This document shows, in pieces, positions 22,592 to 29,122 of a stretch of 29,122 nt of DNA. Position 1 is the first letter of the stretch. The number at the start of each line of letters is the position of its first letter. The notes under the pieces were generated by a model. The model was not told the origin of the DNA, made no database searches, and worked only from the letters and a program-made list of their open reading frames with translations. The translations under genes and the position numbers were made by a program. Where the stretch lies: assembly GCA_937925605.1 (NCBI GenBank), contig CALALV010000163.1, positions 1 through 29,122 on the forward strand, in the 5' to 3' direction. Origin of the DNA: an uncultured Woeseia sp. GTDB taxonomy: Bacteria > Pseudomonadota > Gammaproteobacteria > Steroidobacterales > Woeseiaceae.

Positions 22592-23406
22592 AGAGGACCC
22601 GTCCCATGACACGATACGCCGCCCTGCTAACGTCCCTGCTCGCACTCGCCGCCGCCGACGCCGCGGAGCCGCTGACTGACCCTGACGAGATCGTGGCGCG
22701 GGCCAACCTCGCGTCCTACTACGCGGGCGGGGACGGGCGCGCCGAGGTGCGCATGATCATCACCGATGCCCAGGACCGGCAGCAGCGCCGCCAGTTCACG
22801 GTACTGAGGCGCGACCTCGCGGACGGCGGCGACCAGCAGTTCCTGGTCGTGTTCAGCCAGCCCTCCGACGTGCGCAACACCGTGTTCCTGGTCGACAAGC
22901 ACATTGATCGCGACGACGACCGCTGGCTGTACCTGCCCGGGCTCGACCTCGTCAAGCGCATCTCGGCCGGCGACAAGCGCACGAGCTTCGTCGGTGCCCA
23001 TTATTTCTACGAGGACGTTTCCGGCCGCCGGCCGAGCGACGACGAGCACGAACTCGTCGAGACCACGGACGACTATTACCTGCTGCGGCACGTGCCGGTC
23101 GAGCCGCAGACGGTCGAGTTCGCCGACTACCGGACCTGGATCGACCGCGAGACATTCCTGCCGATGAAGATCGAGTACCGCGACGCGGCGGCGGAGATCT
23201 ACCGGCGCGTCGAAGTGGTCGAGGTGACGACGATCGACGGTTTTCCGACCGTGACGCAGAGCCGCGTGAGCGACCTCGCGGGCGGCGGCCGTACCGACAT
23301 GCAGTTCCGCTACATCGCCTACGACCTCGGTCTGCCGGAGGACGTCTTCAGCGAGCGCTCGCTGCGCAACCCGCCGCGAGAGTGGCTCGAGCGCCCGGCG
23401 CGCTGA
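22588..23406 (+). CDS. LolA-like outer-membrane lipoprotein-sorting family protein
   Basis: This periplasmic protein of up to 272 residues has the LolA-like fold (PF17131 type). A signal peptide (about residues 7-26) ends near AAADAAEP. Family features are DPDEIVARANLASYYAGG, the beta-strand RQFTVLRRDLADGGDQQFLVVFSQP, DRWLYLPGLDLVKRISAGDKRTSFVGAHYFYED, and RTWIDRETFLPMKIEY. Such proteins shuttle a lipid or amphiphile across the periplasm. They are frequently encoded beside an MMPL exporter, as here, and would accept its substrate. The ATG at 22588 makes an ATGA overlap with the exporter stop; a second ATG (22606) with GAGGA upstream is an alternative and still keeps the signal peptide. Confidence 0.85.
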   Translation: MKRTRPMTRYAALLTSLLALAAADAAEPLTDPDEIVARANLASYYAGGDGRAEVRMIITDAQDRQQRRQFTVLRRDLADGGDQQFLVVFSQPSDVRNTVFLVDKHIDRDDDRWLYLPGLDLVKRISAGDKRTSFVGAHYFYEDVSGRRPSDDEHELVETTDDYYLLRHVPVEPQTVEFADYRTWIDRETFLPMKIEYRDAAAEIYRRVEVVEVTTIDGFPTVTQSRVSDLAGGGRTDMQFRYIAYDLGLPEDVFSERSLRNPPREWLERPAR

Positions 23407-23444
23407 AATCGTGCTGAACAACCGGACAGGACACTAGCTCCGCG

Positions 23445-24722
23445 ATGCGAGGACTCCTCATTGCCTGCCTGCTGCCGTTCGCCGCGACGGCCCAGGAAGA
23501 CCCCTTCGCCGACGATGGCTGGGACGACAGCGGCTGGGAAGAACCGGCGCGCGGCGTCGCGGGCTTCGCTGAAATCGCGGCCGGGGGGCGGCTCTCCGGC
23601 GACCCGCTGCTCGCCGAGCGCCTGACGCTCGGCGACCTGCGCCTGCGGCTCGAGTCGGAGTGGCACCCGGCCGGCGCGACGCTCGCGCTGAAGGTCGATC
23701 TCGATCACGACGCGGTCGAAAACGAGTGGGACGGCGAGCTGCGCGAGGCGACGCTCGCGTTCGCCGTCGGCGACAGCATCGACGTAAAGGCGGGCCGCCA
23801 GGTGCTGACCTGGGGCACCGGCGACCTCCTGTTCCTGAACGACTTGTTCCCGAAGGACTTCGAGTCTTTCTTCGCGGGCCGCGACGACGAGTACCTGAAG
23901 GCCCCCGGCAACGCGATCCGCGTGACGCGCTACGGCGACGCGCTCAACGTCGACTTCGCGTGGAGCCCGGTCTTCGACAGCGACGTCTACCTCGACGGCG
24001 AGCGCTTCTCGTTTTTCTCGCCGCGAACGGGCGGCAACATCGCGCCGCAACCGCCGCTCGACGCCGTCGAGCCGGATGAGTCACTGGCGCACGGCGAGTA
24101 CGCGCTGCGCCTGTTCCGGACCGTCGGCAGCCGCGAGCTTGCTTTGTACGGCTATCGCGGCTTCTTCAAGCAGCCGACGGCAGCAAACGCGAACGGCGAG
24201 CCGACGTTCGCGCCCCTGAGCGCCGTAGGCGCGAGCCTGCGCCAGCCGGCGGGCCCCGGCCTGTTCAATGCCGAGTTTGCCTGGTACCTGTCGCGCGACG
24301 ACCGCGACGGCGCGGACCCGCGCATACCGAACGACCAGCTGCGCATACTCGCCGGCTACGAGTGGGAAGCACGGCCACGCCTGACCGTGGGCCTGCAGTA
24401 TTACCTCGAAGCGACGCGGGACCACGGCGCTCTGCTCGCAAATTCACCGGCACCCGAATTCGAGCCGGACGAGTACCGGCACCTGCTGACCAATCGCCTG
24501 ACCTGGCGTAGCGCGCGCGAACGCCACACGCTGTCGCTGTTCACCTTCTTCTCGCCGAGCGATGCGGACTTCTACCTGCGGCCCGCCTGGACATACCGGC
24601 ACAGCGATACCTGGACCCTGACGACCGGCGCCAGCCTGTTCGGCGGCGACGAGCCGCAGACCTTTTTCAACCAGCTGCGCGACGCGAGCAATCTCTACAT
24701 TCGCCTGCGCTACAACTTCTGA
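23445..24722 (+). CDS. Outer-membrane beta-barrel protein (DUF1302/porin-like)
   Basis: This 425-residue protein has a short signal peptide (residues 1-16, cleavage near ATAQE), a tryptophan/aspartate-rich mature start (DPFADDGWDDSGWEE), and then alternating amphipathic strands to a C-terminal YIRLRYNF with the terminal Phe required for barrel insertion. Segments such as ATLAFAVGDSIDVKAGRQVLTWGTGDLLFLNDLFP resemble DUF1302-type barrels that accompany MMPL exporters. It probably forms the outer-membrane exit or receptor for the exporter and LolA-like protein. It lies 38 bp after the LolA-like gene, and the nearest ribosome-binding-like sequence, AGGACA, is rather far from the ATG. The exact family assignment is less sure than the barrel nature. 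Confidence 0.8.
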   Translation: MRGLLIACLLPFAATAQEDPFADDGWDDSGWEEPARGVAGFAEIAAGGRLSGDPLLAERLTLGDLRLRLESEWHPAGATLALKVDLDHDAVENEWDGELREATLAFAVGDSIDVKAGRQVLTWGTGDLLFLNDLFPKDFESFFAGRDDEYLKAPGNAIRVTRYGDALNVDFAWSPVFDSDVYLDGERFSFFSPRTGGNIAPQPPLDAVEPDESLAHGEYALRLFRTVGSRELALYGYRGFFKQPTAANANGEPTFAPLSAVGASLRQPAGPGLFNAEFAWYLSRDDRDGADPRIPNDQLRILAGYEWEARPRLTVGLQYYLEATRDHGALLANSPAPEFEPDEYRHLLTNRLTWRSARERHTLSLFTFFSPSDADFYLRPAWTYRHSDTWTLTTGASLFGGDEPQTFFNQLRDASNLYIRLRYNF

Positions 24723-24734
24723 GAGGGAAGAACG

Positions 24735-24959
24735 ATGAAAAAACCGATGTCACTCGAACGCGCCGTCGAAGCCTTTGCCGGCTTCATGGTGCTGCTGTCG
24801 GTCGTGCTGACCGTGTTCGTGCACCCGCTGTTCGCCTGGCTGACCGTGTTTGTCGGCGCGAACCTGTTCCAGCAAGCCTTCACCGGCTTCTGCCCGGCAG
24901 CGATCGTCCTGCGCAGGCTGTTCGGGCTGCAGACCGAGGCGGAGCTCGCCGCGGCCTGA
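24735..24959 (+). CDS. DUF2892 inner-membrane protein
   Basis: This 74-residue protein has two hydrophobic helices (FAGFMVLLSVVLTVFVHPLFAWLTVFVGANLF, about residues 14-45) and the family's conserved NLFQQAFTGFCP with Cys53. It matches DUF2892, which is the membrane part of YgaP-type rhodaneses and is commonly encoded near sulfurtransferases. ATG 24735 follows GAGGG at 8 nt and lies 12 bp after the barrel gene, so it closes the sqr operon. No rhodanese domain is fused or adjacent here. It may anchor or channel a sulfur carrier; this is inference. Confidence 0.85.
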   Translation: MKKPMSLERAVEAFAGFMVLLSVVLTVFVHPLFAWLTVFVGANLFQQAFTGFCPAAIVLRRLFGLQTEAELAAA

Positions 24960-24971
24960 CGGCGCGTGGCC

Positions 24972-25433
24972 TCAGGCGCCGGCCAGCAGGCCGCGCAGGA
25001 ACGAAGGGTCGCGCGTGACGACGTCCTTGTCGATCGCAGCCGCAGGCGCCGGCAGGTTGGTGGTCGCCAGCGCCGCGCGCAGCTCGCCCAGGAATCGCGG
25101 CGCCGCGACCAGCACGAACTGGTCGAACTCGCCGGCATGCCGGGCCTCTTCGAGGCGCCGCGCGAGGCGGCGCGCAAATTCGCGGGAGGCGTTGCGCATC
25201 GCCCCGTGCAGCTCGCGGTCGAGCCCGTGGCGGCCGGTCCCGTGACGGTCGAACACGCGGCCGCTGCGGTCGGCATCGATGTCGGCGGCGCGGATACGGG
25301 CGGCCGGGTTTTCGAGCCGCCCGGTCTCCTCCAGGGGCGAACGGGAATTCGAACGCCGGTACAGGATTGCCAGTGACTCGTTCGCGACAACGATCCACTG
25401 GCCAGGCGCTTGGTAAACACGTCCCACCGACAT
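24972..25433 (-). CDS. Host attachment family protein
   Basis: This 153-residue protein is of the family named for attachment to host cells (PF10116-like). It starts MSVGRVYQAPGQWIVVANESLAILYRR, has the family's central segment FARRLARRLEEARHAGEFDQFVLVAAPRFLGELRAAL (residues about 86-122), and ends DKDVVTRDPSFLRGLL. It has no signal peptide and is likely cytoplasmic; the family name comes from an early mutant phenotype and should not be read as proof of host contact. The ATG at 25433 has GGGAG at 8 nt and is preferred over an in-frame GTG at 25457. It converges with the sqr operon 12 bp away and is divergent from the one-TM protein gene. Confidence 0.82.
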   Translation of the reverse strand: MSVGRVYQAPGQWIVVANESLAILYRRSNSRSPLEETGRLENPAARIRAADIDADRSGRVFDRHGTGRHGLDRELHGAMRNASREFARRLARRLEEARHAGEFDQFVLVAAPRFLGELRAALATTNLPAPAAAIDKDVVTRDPSFLRGLLAGA

Positions 25434-25496
25434 TCTCCTTTCTCCCAGCAAGACCACCAGGCCAGACTAGCAACCGCGTTCTGCCCGGCTACGCGT

Positions 25497-25549
25497 GGAA
25501 ATACCTATAGCCGAACGCCGGTTTCTGCGCGTGCTGCCCGGAAATACCT
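25497..25549. repeat. GGAAATACCT direct repeats in a divergent promoter region
   Basis: An identical 10-mer occurs at 25497-25506 and 25540-25549, 43 bp apart, in the 206-bp spacer between the host-attachment-family gene and the one-TM protein gene. Both are preceded by GC-rich flanks. A regulator site is possible but nothing else supports it. Confidence 0.35.
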
Positions 25550-25639
25550 GCGGCCACGCGCCGGGTTCGGCGCATGGTCGACTTGACCGGTCCGGCGCCG
25601 CTGCAGAAGATCAGCGCTCCCGGAACGAGAGCGCGACCC

Positions 25640-26245
25640 ATGCGGAAGTCACTGAGCCGCCGTGACCTGGCCCGCTACGGCTTCGAGGCCCTGCTGATCG
25701 TCTTCAGCGTCCTGCTCGCACTGTGGCTGGACGAACTGCGCCAGGAACGGCGCGAAAACGCGTACCTCTCCGCGAACCTCGAACAGATCGCGAGCGAGAT
25801 GCGGAACAACCTCGGTATCGTCGAGCGCCTGCTGCCCTATCACCGTTCCATCGTTGCGGAGCTCGACCGGCATATTGCTTCCGCCGGGCTGCGCGAGGGC
25901 CTGCGCGGCGAGCAGGGCATCGAGTACATGCGGTTGATGCCGAACGGCCTGATCCAGGAGTTCTACAGCGTCACGGCCTGGGACCTCGCCCGCCAGGGCG
26001 GCGTGACGACGCGGCTGGATTTCGAGACCGGCTATGCAATCTCGCGCGCCTACTCGTCGCAGGCCTTCGTCGACAACACGATCCGCAGCCTGTTCGAGTT
26101 CCTGCTCGGCCCGGACGCGGTCGCGCCTGCCGACCTGCGCACGTCGACGATCGTGCTGCGCAATCGCATGGCCGAGCTGGTGGGCCAGGAGAACGCGCTG
26201 AAACTCAACTACGAGGCGGCGCTCGCCGCGATCGGCGAGGGCTGA
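25640..26245 (+). CDS. Single-TM protein of unknown function
   Basis: This 201-residue protein has a basic N-terminus, one membrane helix (FEALLIVFSVLLALWLDEL, residues 15-33), and then a long helical, probably periplasmic region with charged heptad-like stretches (RQERRENAYLSANLEQIASEM, ENALKLNYEAALAAI). The N-terminal pattern resembles DUF6090-type proteins, but I would not assign the family firmly. ATG 25640 is chosen over the frame's earlier ATG at 25574 because the homologous-looking sequence and the TM region start there. No cysteines or catalytic motif are visible. It stands alone, divergent from the host-attachment-family gene. Confidence 0.65.
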   Translation: MRKSLSRRDLARYGFEALLIVFSVLLALWLDELRQERRENAYLSANLEQIASEMRNNLGIVERLLPYHRSIVAELDRHIASAGLREGLRGEQGIEYMRLMPNGLIQEFYSVTAWDLARQGGVTTRLDFETGYAISRAYSSQAFVDNTIRSLFEFLLGPDAVAPADLRTSTIVLRNRMAELVGQENALKLNYEAALAAIGEG

Positions 26246-26547
26246 GGGCCCGTTTCGCCGGCCTCGCCGGCGCCTCGGCGCGCCGGGGCTGTCGGGAATT
26301 CCGGGCAGAACGCGCCGCGACCGGTCGCATTCAGGCGCAGCGGCAAATCGCGGGGACGCCCGCATCCGCTACGCGAAGTACGTATTCCTGTGACAGGCGC
26401 CGCCGCACTATCCTGATCGTGTGCATGCAACGTGCACGCCTGCCGTAGACGAACCATCGACGTCGACAACACGGACAAAAGCCGGGGCGACTCCGCGCAG
26501 TGCGGACGGCAGCACGACCAAATGCTATCGCCAGAGAGGTACAGCAC
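26246..26547. other. 302-bp spacer upstream of the Hsp20 gene
   Basis: No gene is supported here. The first part (26246-26300) is a GC-rich, repeat-like run (GCCGGCCTCGCCGGCGCC) that could form structures ending the upstream transcript. A small dyad, GTGCA and TGCAC, lies at 26421-26437. GTGACA at 26390-26395 resembles a -35, but no -10 lies at proper spacing. A sigma-32-type heat-shock promoter was looked for and not seen. The ribosome binding site AGAGAGG of the Hsp20 gene is at 26533-26539. Confidence 0.4.
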
Positions 26548-27072
26548 ATGTCCAGCCTATCGATCGACAAGGTGGACTCGACCGAGGACCGCAGCCTGCC
26601 CGTCTTTGCCGAGTTCGACGAGCTGCTCGAACGTATTCGCGAGAGGGCTTTCCTGCGCTTCCGGCAGCGCGGTTCGCACGACGGCTTCGAGTTCGACGAC
26701 TGGCTCGCGGCCGAGCGCGAAGTCTGCTGGCCGGCGGCCCAGCTCGAGGAAGAAGACGACGAGTTCGAGATCAAGCTGGCCCTAGCCGGCTTCAAGCCCG
26801 AGGAGATCAGCATCACGGCGACGCCGCGCGAGATTATCGTCCGCGCACATCATGCGGCGAAGCGGAAGAAAAAGGGCAAGGACGACGACAAGGAAATCCG
26901 CTGGTCGGAGTTCCGCAGCAACGACGTCTACCGGCGTATCCAGTTGCCGCTGCCGATCGACGTGGACCGCGTGGAAGCCGAACTCGAGCGGGGCATGCTC
27001 GAGATCGAGGCCCCGAAAGCCCGGGCAGCCACGCGCAAGCCGCGCAAAGTGGATATCTCGAGCGCCGCGTAA
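26548..27072 (+). CDS. Hsp20/alpha-crystallin protein with N-terminal DUF2934-like segment
   Basis: This 174-residue small heat-shock protein prevents aggregation of unfolded proteins. The alpha-crystallin domain (about residues 64-155) has EFEIKLALAGFKPEEISITATPREIIVRA, FRRxIQLP-like VYRRIQLPLPIDVDRVEAELERGMLEIEAPK, and the expected strand order. In front of it, residues 28-60 (ERIRERAFLRFRQRG and DDWLAAEREV) match the short DUF2934 segment, making a two-part protein. The loop KRKKKGKDDDKE is unusually basic and acidic. The C-terminal IxI anchor is absent, leaving only VDI. ATG 26548 has AGAGAGG at 8 nt. It is monocistronic and converges with the amidohydrolase gene across a strong hairpin. 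Confidence 0.87.
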   Translation: MSSLSIDKVDSTEDRSLPVFAEFDELLERIRERAFLRFRQRGSHDGFEFDDWLAAEREVCWPAAQLEEEDDEFEIKLALAGFKPEEISITATPREIIVRAHHAAKRKKKGKDDDKEIRWSEFRSNDVYRRIQLPLPIDVDRVEAELERGMLEIEAPKARAATRKPRKVDISSAA

Positions 27073-27083
27073 CGCGCACTACG

Positions 27084-27116
27084 CGGTGCTGCCGGCGCGG
27101 CGTGCCGGCAGCACCG
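27084..27116. terminator. Bidirectional terminator hairpin between convergent genes
   Basis: A perfect 13-bp stem (27084-27096 with 27104-27116, beginning CGGTGCTGCCGGC) encloses a 7-nt loop. It sits 12 bp after the Hsp20 stop and 23 bp beyond the amidohydrolase stop, so it can serve both strands. On the plus strand it is followed by TTCCC, a poor T-tract, as often seen in GC-rich genomes. Confidence 0.65.
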
Positions 27117-27138
27117 TTCCCGGCAGGCGAACGCCGGG

Positions 27139-28926
27139 TCAGTGCTCGTGCGCGAGCCGGATCGCCGGGCGCTGCTGGCGCGAGGCAACGTCGGCGGCGT
27201 CGTACTTAAGCTCGCCGCCGACGAAAGTCATGAGCACCTCGGTCTCCGGAATCTTCGCCTCGTCGACCGTCAGCAGGTCCTGCGACAGCACGACAAAGTC
27301 CGCGTACTTGCCCGGCGTCAGCGTGCCCTTGATGTCTTCCTCGAAGGCCGCGATCGCATTGTTGAGCGTGTAGCTCGCGAGCGCTTCCTCGCGGGTCATC
27401 GACTGCGACGGGTAGAACTTCTCGCCGGTGCGCATCATTCGCGAAACGCTCGCGTAGTAGGACGCGACCGCGTCGATCGGCTCGACCGGCACGTCGGTGC
27501 CGTTGCCGATGATCGCGCCGGTTTCGATCAGGTCGCGCCACGGGTAGGAGGTCTCCTCCGTACGTTCCTCGCCGAGCCGGCTCGGGATCCACGGCCCGTC
27601 GGAGGTGCAGTGGATGCCCTGCATGGCTGCGATCACGCCGAGTTCGCCGAAGCGCGGCACGTCGTCCGGGTTGATGTGCTGCGCGTGCTCGATGCGCCAG
27701 CGCAGCGGCTTGCCGTCAACGTCCATCTCGTCCCAGATGCGCTCGTACAGGTCCAGGACCTCGCGGTTCGCGCGGTCGCCGATCGCGTGCGTGTTGACCT
27801 GGAAGCCGTGCTTCACCGCGACCCGCGCCGTGCCCTCGATGTCGTCTACGGGCTCGAGCACGAGGCCGGTACTCGACGGCAGGTCGACGTAGGGCTCGAG
27901 CAGCCAGGCGCCGTGGGCGCCGAGCGCCCCGTCGATCTGCCGCTTGATCGAGCGCACGGTCAGGAAGTCATTGCCCTCGGCCTCCATCTTGTAAAACGGC
28001 AGCATCTCGTCCATGCGCTCGTTCGACTCGCGACGCACCATGACGTAGAGCCGGATCGGCAGGTTGCCTTCCTCTTCGAGTTGCTTGAAGAAATCGATCG
28101 TCTCGAACGAAGAGCCGGCGTCGTGAAACGACGTCACGCCGTGGCGCAGCGCCTCGTCGGCCGCCAGCAGCACGCGTTCGCGGTTGATGCGGTCGACTTC
28201 TTCGGGGGTGCGCCGGCTCAGGTACTCGTTGAGCGCGTCGGTAACCAGCTCGTCGGCGTTCTCGCGCAGCAGGCCGGTCGCCTTGCCCTCCGGCGTGCGC
28301 ACGATCGTGCCGCCCGGCGGGTCCGGCGTGTCGTCGTCGACGCCGCCGGCGGCGAGCGCCGCGTCGTTCGCGAACGCGGCGTGTCCGCTGGCGTGCCCGA
28401 GCACGACCGGGTTGTCCGGGGACACCTCATTAAGCGAATCGTTGCGCGGCACGCCGTCCACGGCGTCCTCCGGCACGCTGTCCCACTTGTCCTGGTGCCA
28501 GCCGCGCCCTTCGATCCACTCGCCGGGCTGCGCCTTGTCCACCGCGACGGCGACCATGCTGACCACCTCGTCCCAGTTCTTCACGTTGTTCAGGTCGAGG
28601 ATCTGCTTGGCGCGCCCGAGGCTCATGTAGTGCCCGTGGCCCTCGATGAAGCCGGGCATGACGAAGCGGCCGTCGAGCTCGACGACGCGCGTCTCCGGGC
28701 CGACATAAGCCGCCATCTCCTCGCTCGTGCCGACCGCGGTAATCGTGTAGCCATTGACCGCGAGTGCCTCGACGGTGCCGAGCGCGGGATCGACGGTCGC
28801 GATCCTGCCGTTCAGCAGCACGAGGTCCGCCGGCGCGACCGCGGCCGCCTCGGGCGGTGCGTCCTCGCCGCCGCAGCCGGCCACGATGGCCAGCAGTGAA
28901 ATCAGTATCGCCAGCCTTCTCTGCAT
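27139..28926 (-). CDS. Amidohydrolase family 3 (YtcJ-like) lipoprotein
   Basis: This 595-residue metal-dependent hydrolase of the YtcJ/amidohydrolase 3 group is exported as a lipoprotein. The signal MQRRLAILISLLAIVAGC ends at Cys18. The N-terminal beta-sandwich (ADLVLLNGRIATVDPALGTVEALAV) precedes the metal motif PGFIEGHGHY (His97, His99). Later landmarks are VNTHAIGDRANREVLDLYE, WRIEHAQHI and NGTDVPVEPIDAVASYYASVSR, supplying the remaining His and Asp ligands. The C-terminus closes the sandwich with GKYADFVVLSQDLLTVDEAKI. The substrate is unknown; an amide or ester taken up by or present on the cell surface is likely. ATG 28926 has GGGGGAG upstream and starts the lipobox signal, so the longer frame to 29025 is rejected. 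Confidence 0.9.
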   Translation of the reverse strand: MQRRLAILISLLAIVAGCGGEDAPPEAAAVAPADLVLLNGRIATVDPALGTVEALAVNGYTITAVGTSEEMAAYVGPETRVVELDGRFVMPGFIEGHGHYMSLGRAKQILDLNNVKNWDEVVSMVAVAVDKAQPGEWIEGRGWHQDKWDSVPEDAVDGVPRNDSLNEVSPDNPVVLGHASGHAAFANDAALAAGGVDDDTPDPPGGTIVRTPEGKATGLLRENADELVTDALNEYLSRRTPEEVDRINRERVLLAADEALRHGVTSFHDAGSSFETIDFFKQLEEEGNLPIRLYVMVRRESNERMDEMLPFYKMEAEGNDFLTVRSIKRQIDGALGAHGAWLLEPYVDLPSSTGLVLEPVDDIEGTARVAVKHGFQVNTHAIGDRANREVLDLYERIWDEMDVDGKPLRWRIEHAQHINPDDVPRFGELGVIAAMQGIHCTSDGPWIPSRLGEERTEETSYPWRDLIETGAIIGNGTDVPVEPIDAVASYYASVSRMMRTGEKFYPSQSMTREEALASYTLNNAIAAFEEDIKGTLTPGKYADFVVLSQDLLTVDEAKIPETEVLMTFVGGELKYDAADVASRQQRPAIRLAHEH

Positions 28927-29122
28927 AGCGTCGGTCTCCCCCGGTTTACTCGTCGGAGGAGGCACTCTGTCACCCGTCCGCCGCCATTTCAATTGCCGCG
29001 AAGATACCCCTGAAACCATCGCCACGGCGCACTAGCCACCCGCGGCCGGCTGCCGGGCGCGGCCCGACGGCCGACCGGCGCCGCGGGGGCGTCGGAGCGC
29101 GCGCCCTACCACGACATAGATA

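Noticed and set aside
1..29122. CRISPR array, insertion sequence or rRNA
   Set aside because: Looked for and not found: no regularly spaced 25-40 bp repeats, no transposase motifs and no rRNA-like conserved blocks.

Overview
The window looks like chromosomal DNA of a high-GC gammaproteobacterium. The evidence for this is a Gram-negative envelope (OmpA-like protein, beta-barrel porin, lipoboxes, a LolA-fold protein), a secreted metalloprotease ending in a GlyGly-CTERM-like tail, a PLP/sulfur-oxidation gene style typical of marine sulfur-tolerant lineages, and very GC-rich third codon positions from about 3.2 kb onward. The genus cannot be named from the sequence.

Region 1 (1-3169) is an accessory island edge. 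Its base composition is clearly more AT-rich than the rest. It holds an unrecognised gene with a HEPN-like C-terminal half (26-973, minus) and, divergently, a two-gene RloA/RloB (AbiL-like) anti-phage pair (1177-3086, plus) behind a perfect 23-bp palindrome. The island abuts the 3' end of a tRNA-Arg(CCG) gene (3170-3246, minus). Just inside the boundary lie three TGGTCAC repeats spaced 11 bp and a 12/13 inverted repeat, as expected of an integrase or excisionase attachment region. No integrase is in view.

Region 2 (3387-11882) is mostly minus-strand envelope and secreted functions: a DUF4892/OmpA-type protein, a fused aminoglycoside-phosphotransferase-like/P-loop kinase protein, a two-gene unit of a choice-of-anchor B (LVIVD-repeat) secreted protein and a Cu/Zn superoxide dismutase lipoprotein, a reprolysin-like zinc metalloprotease with a GlyGly-CTERM-like tail, and a small lipoprotein.

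Region 3 (11988-16090) is an Anbu-type proteasome-like locus. Anbu is on the plus strand, convergent with a tightly overlapping minus-strand operon of circularly permuted ATP-grasp, alpha-E and a zinc-ribbon/HExxH metallopeptidase. The transglutaminase-like gene often found with this set is absent here. A class III aminotransferase (16201-17553) diverges from it.

Region 4 (17550-24959) is a divergent sulfide-responsive locus. The minus-strand operon encodes a SqrR/BigR-type ArsR regulator with the two-cysteine persulfide-sensing arrangement, a DUF302 protein and a small coiled-coil protein. The plus-strand operon encodes sulfide:quinone oxidoreductase with all three catalytic cysteines, then a translationally coupled MMPL/RND exporter, a LolA-like periplasmic protein, an outer-membrane beta-barrel and a DUF2892 membrane protein. 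The AT-rich intergenic region carries two identical 9-bp boxes, one in each promoter spacer. The placement of a complete inner membrane-periplasm-outer membrane export set under a sulfide switch is the most interesting feature of the window.

Region 5 (24972-29122) holds a host-attachment-family protein, a one-TM protein, a DUF2934-like/Hsp20 fusion, a strong hairpin between convergent genes, and a YtcJ-type amidohydrolase lipoprotein.
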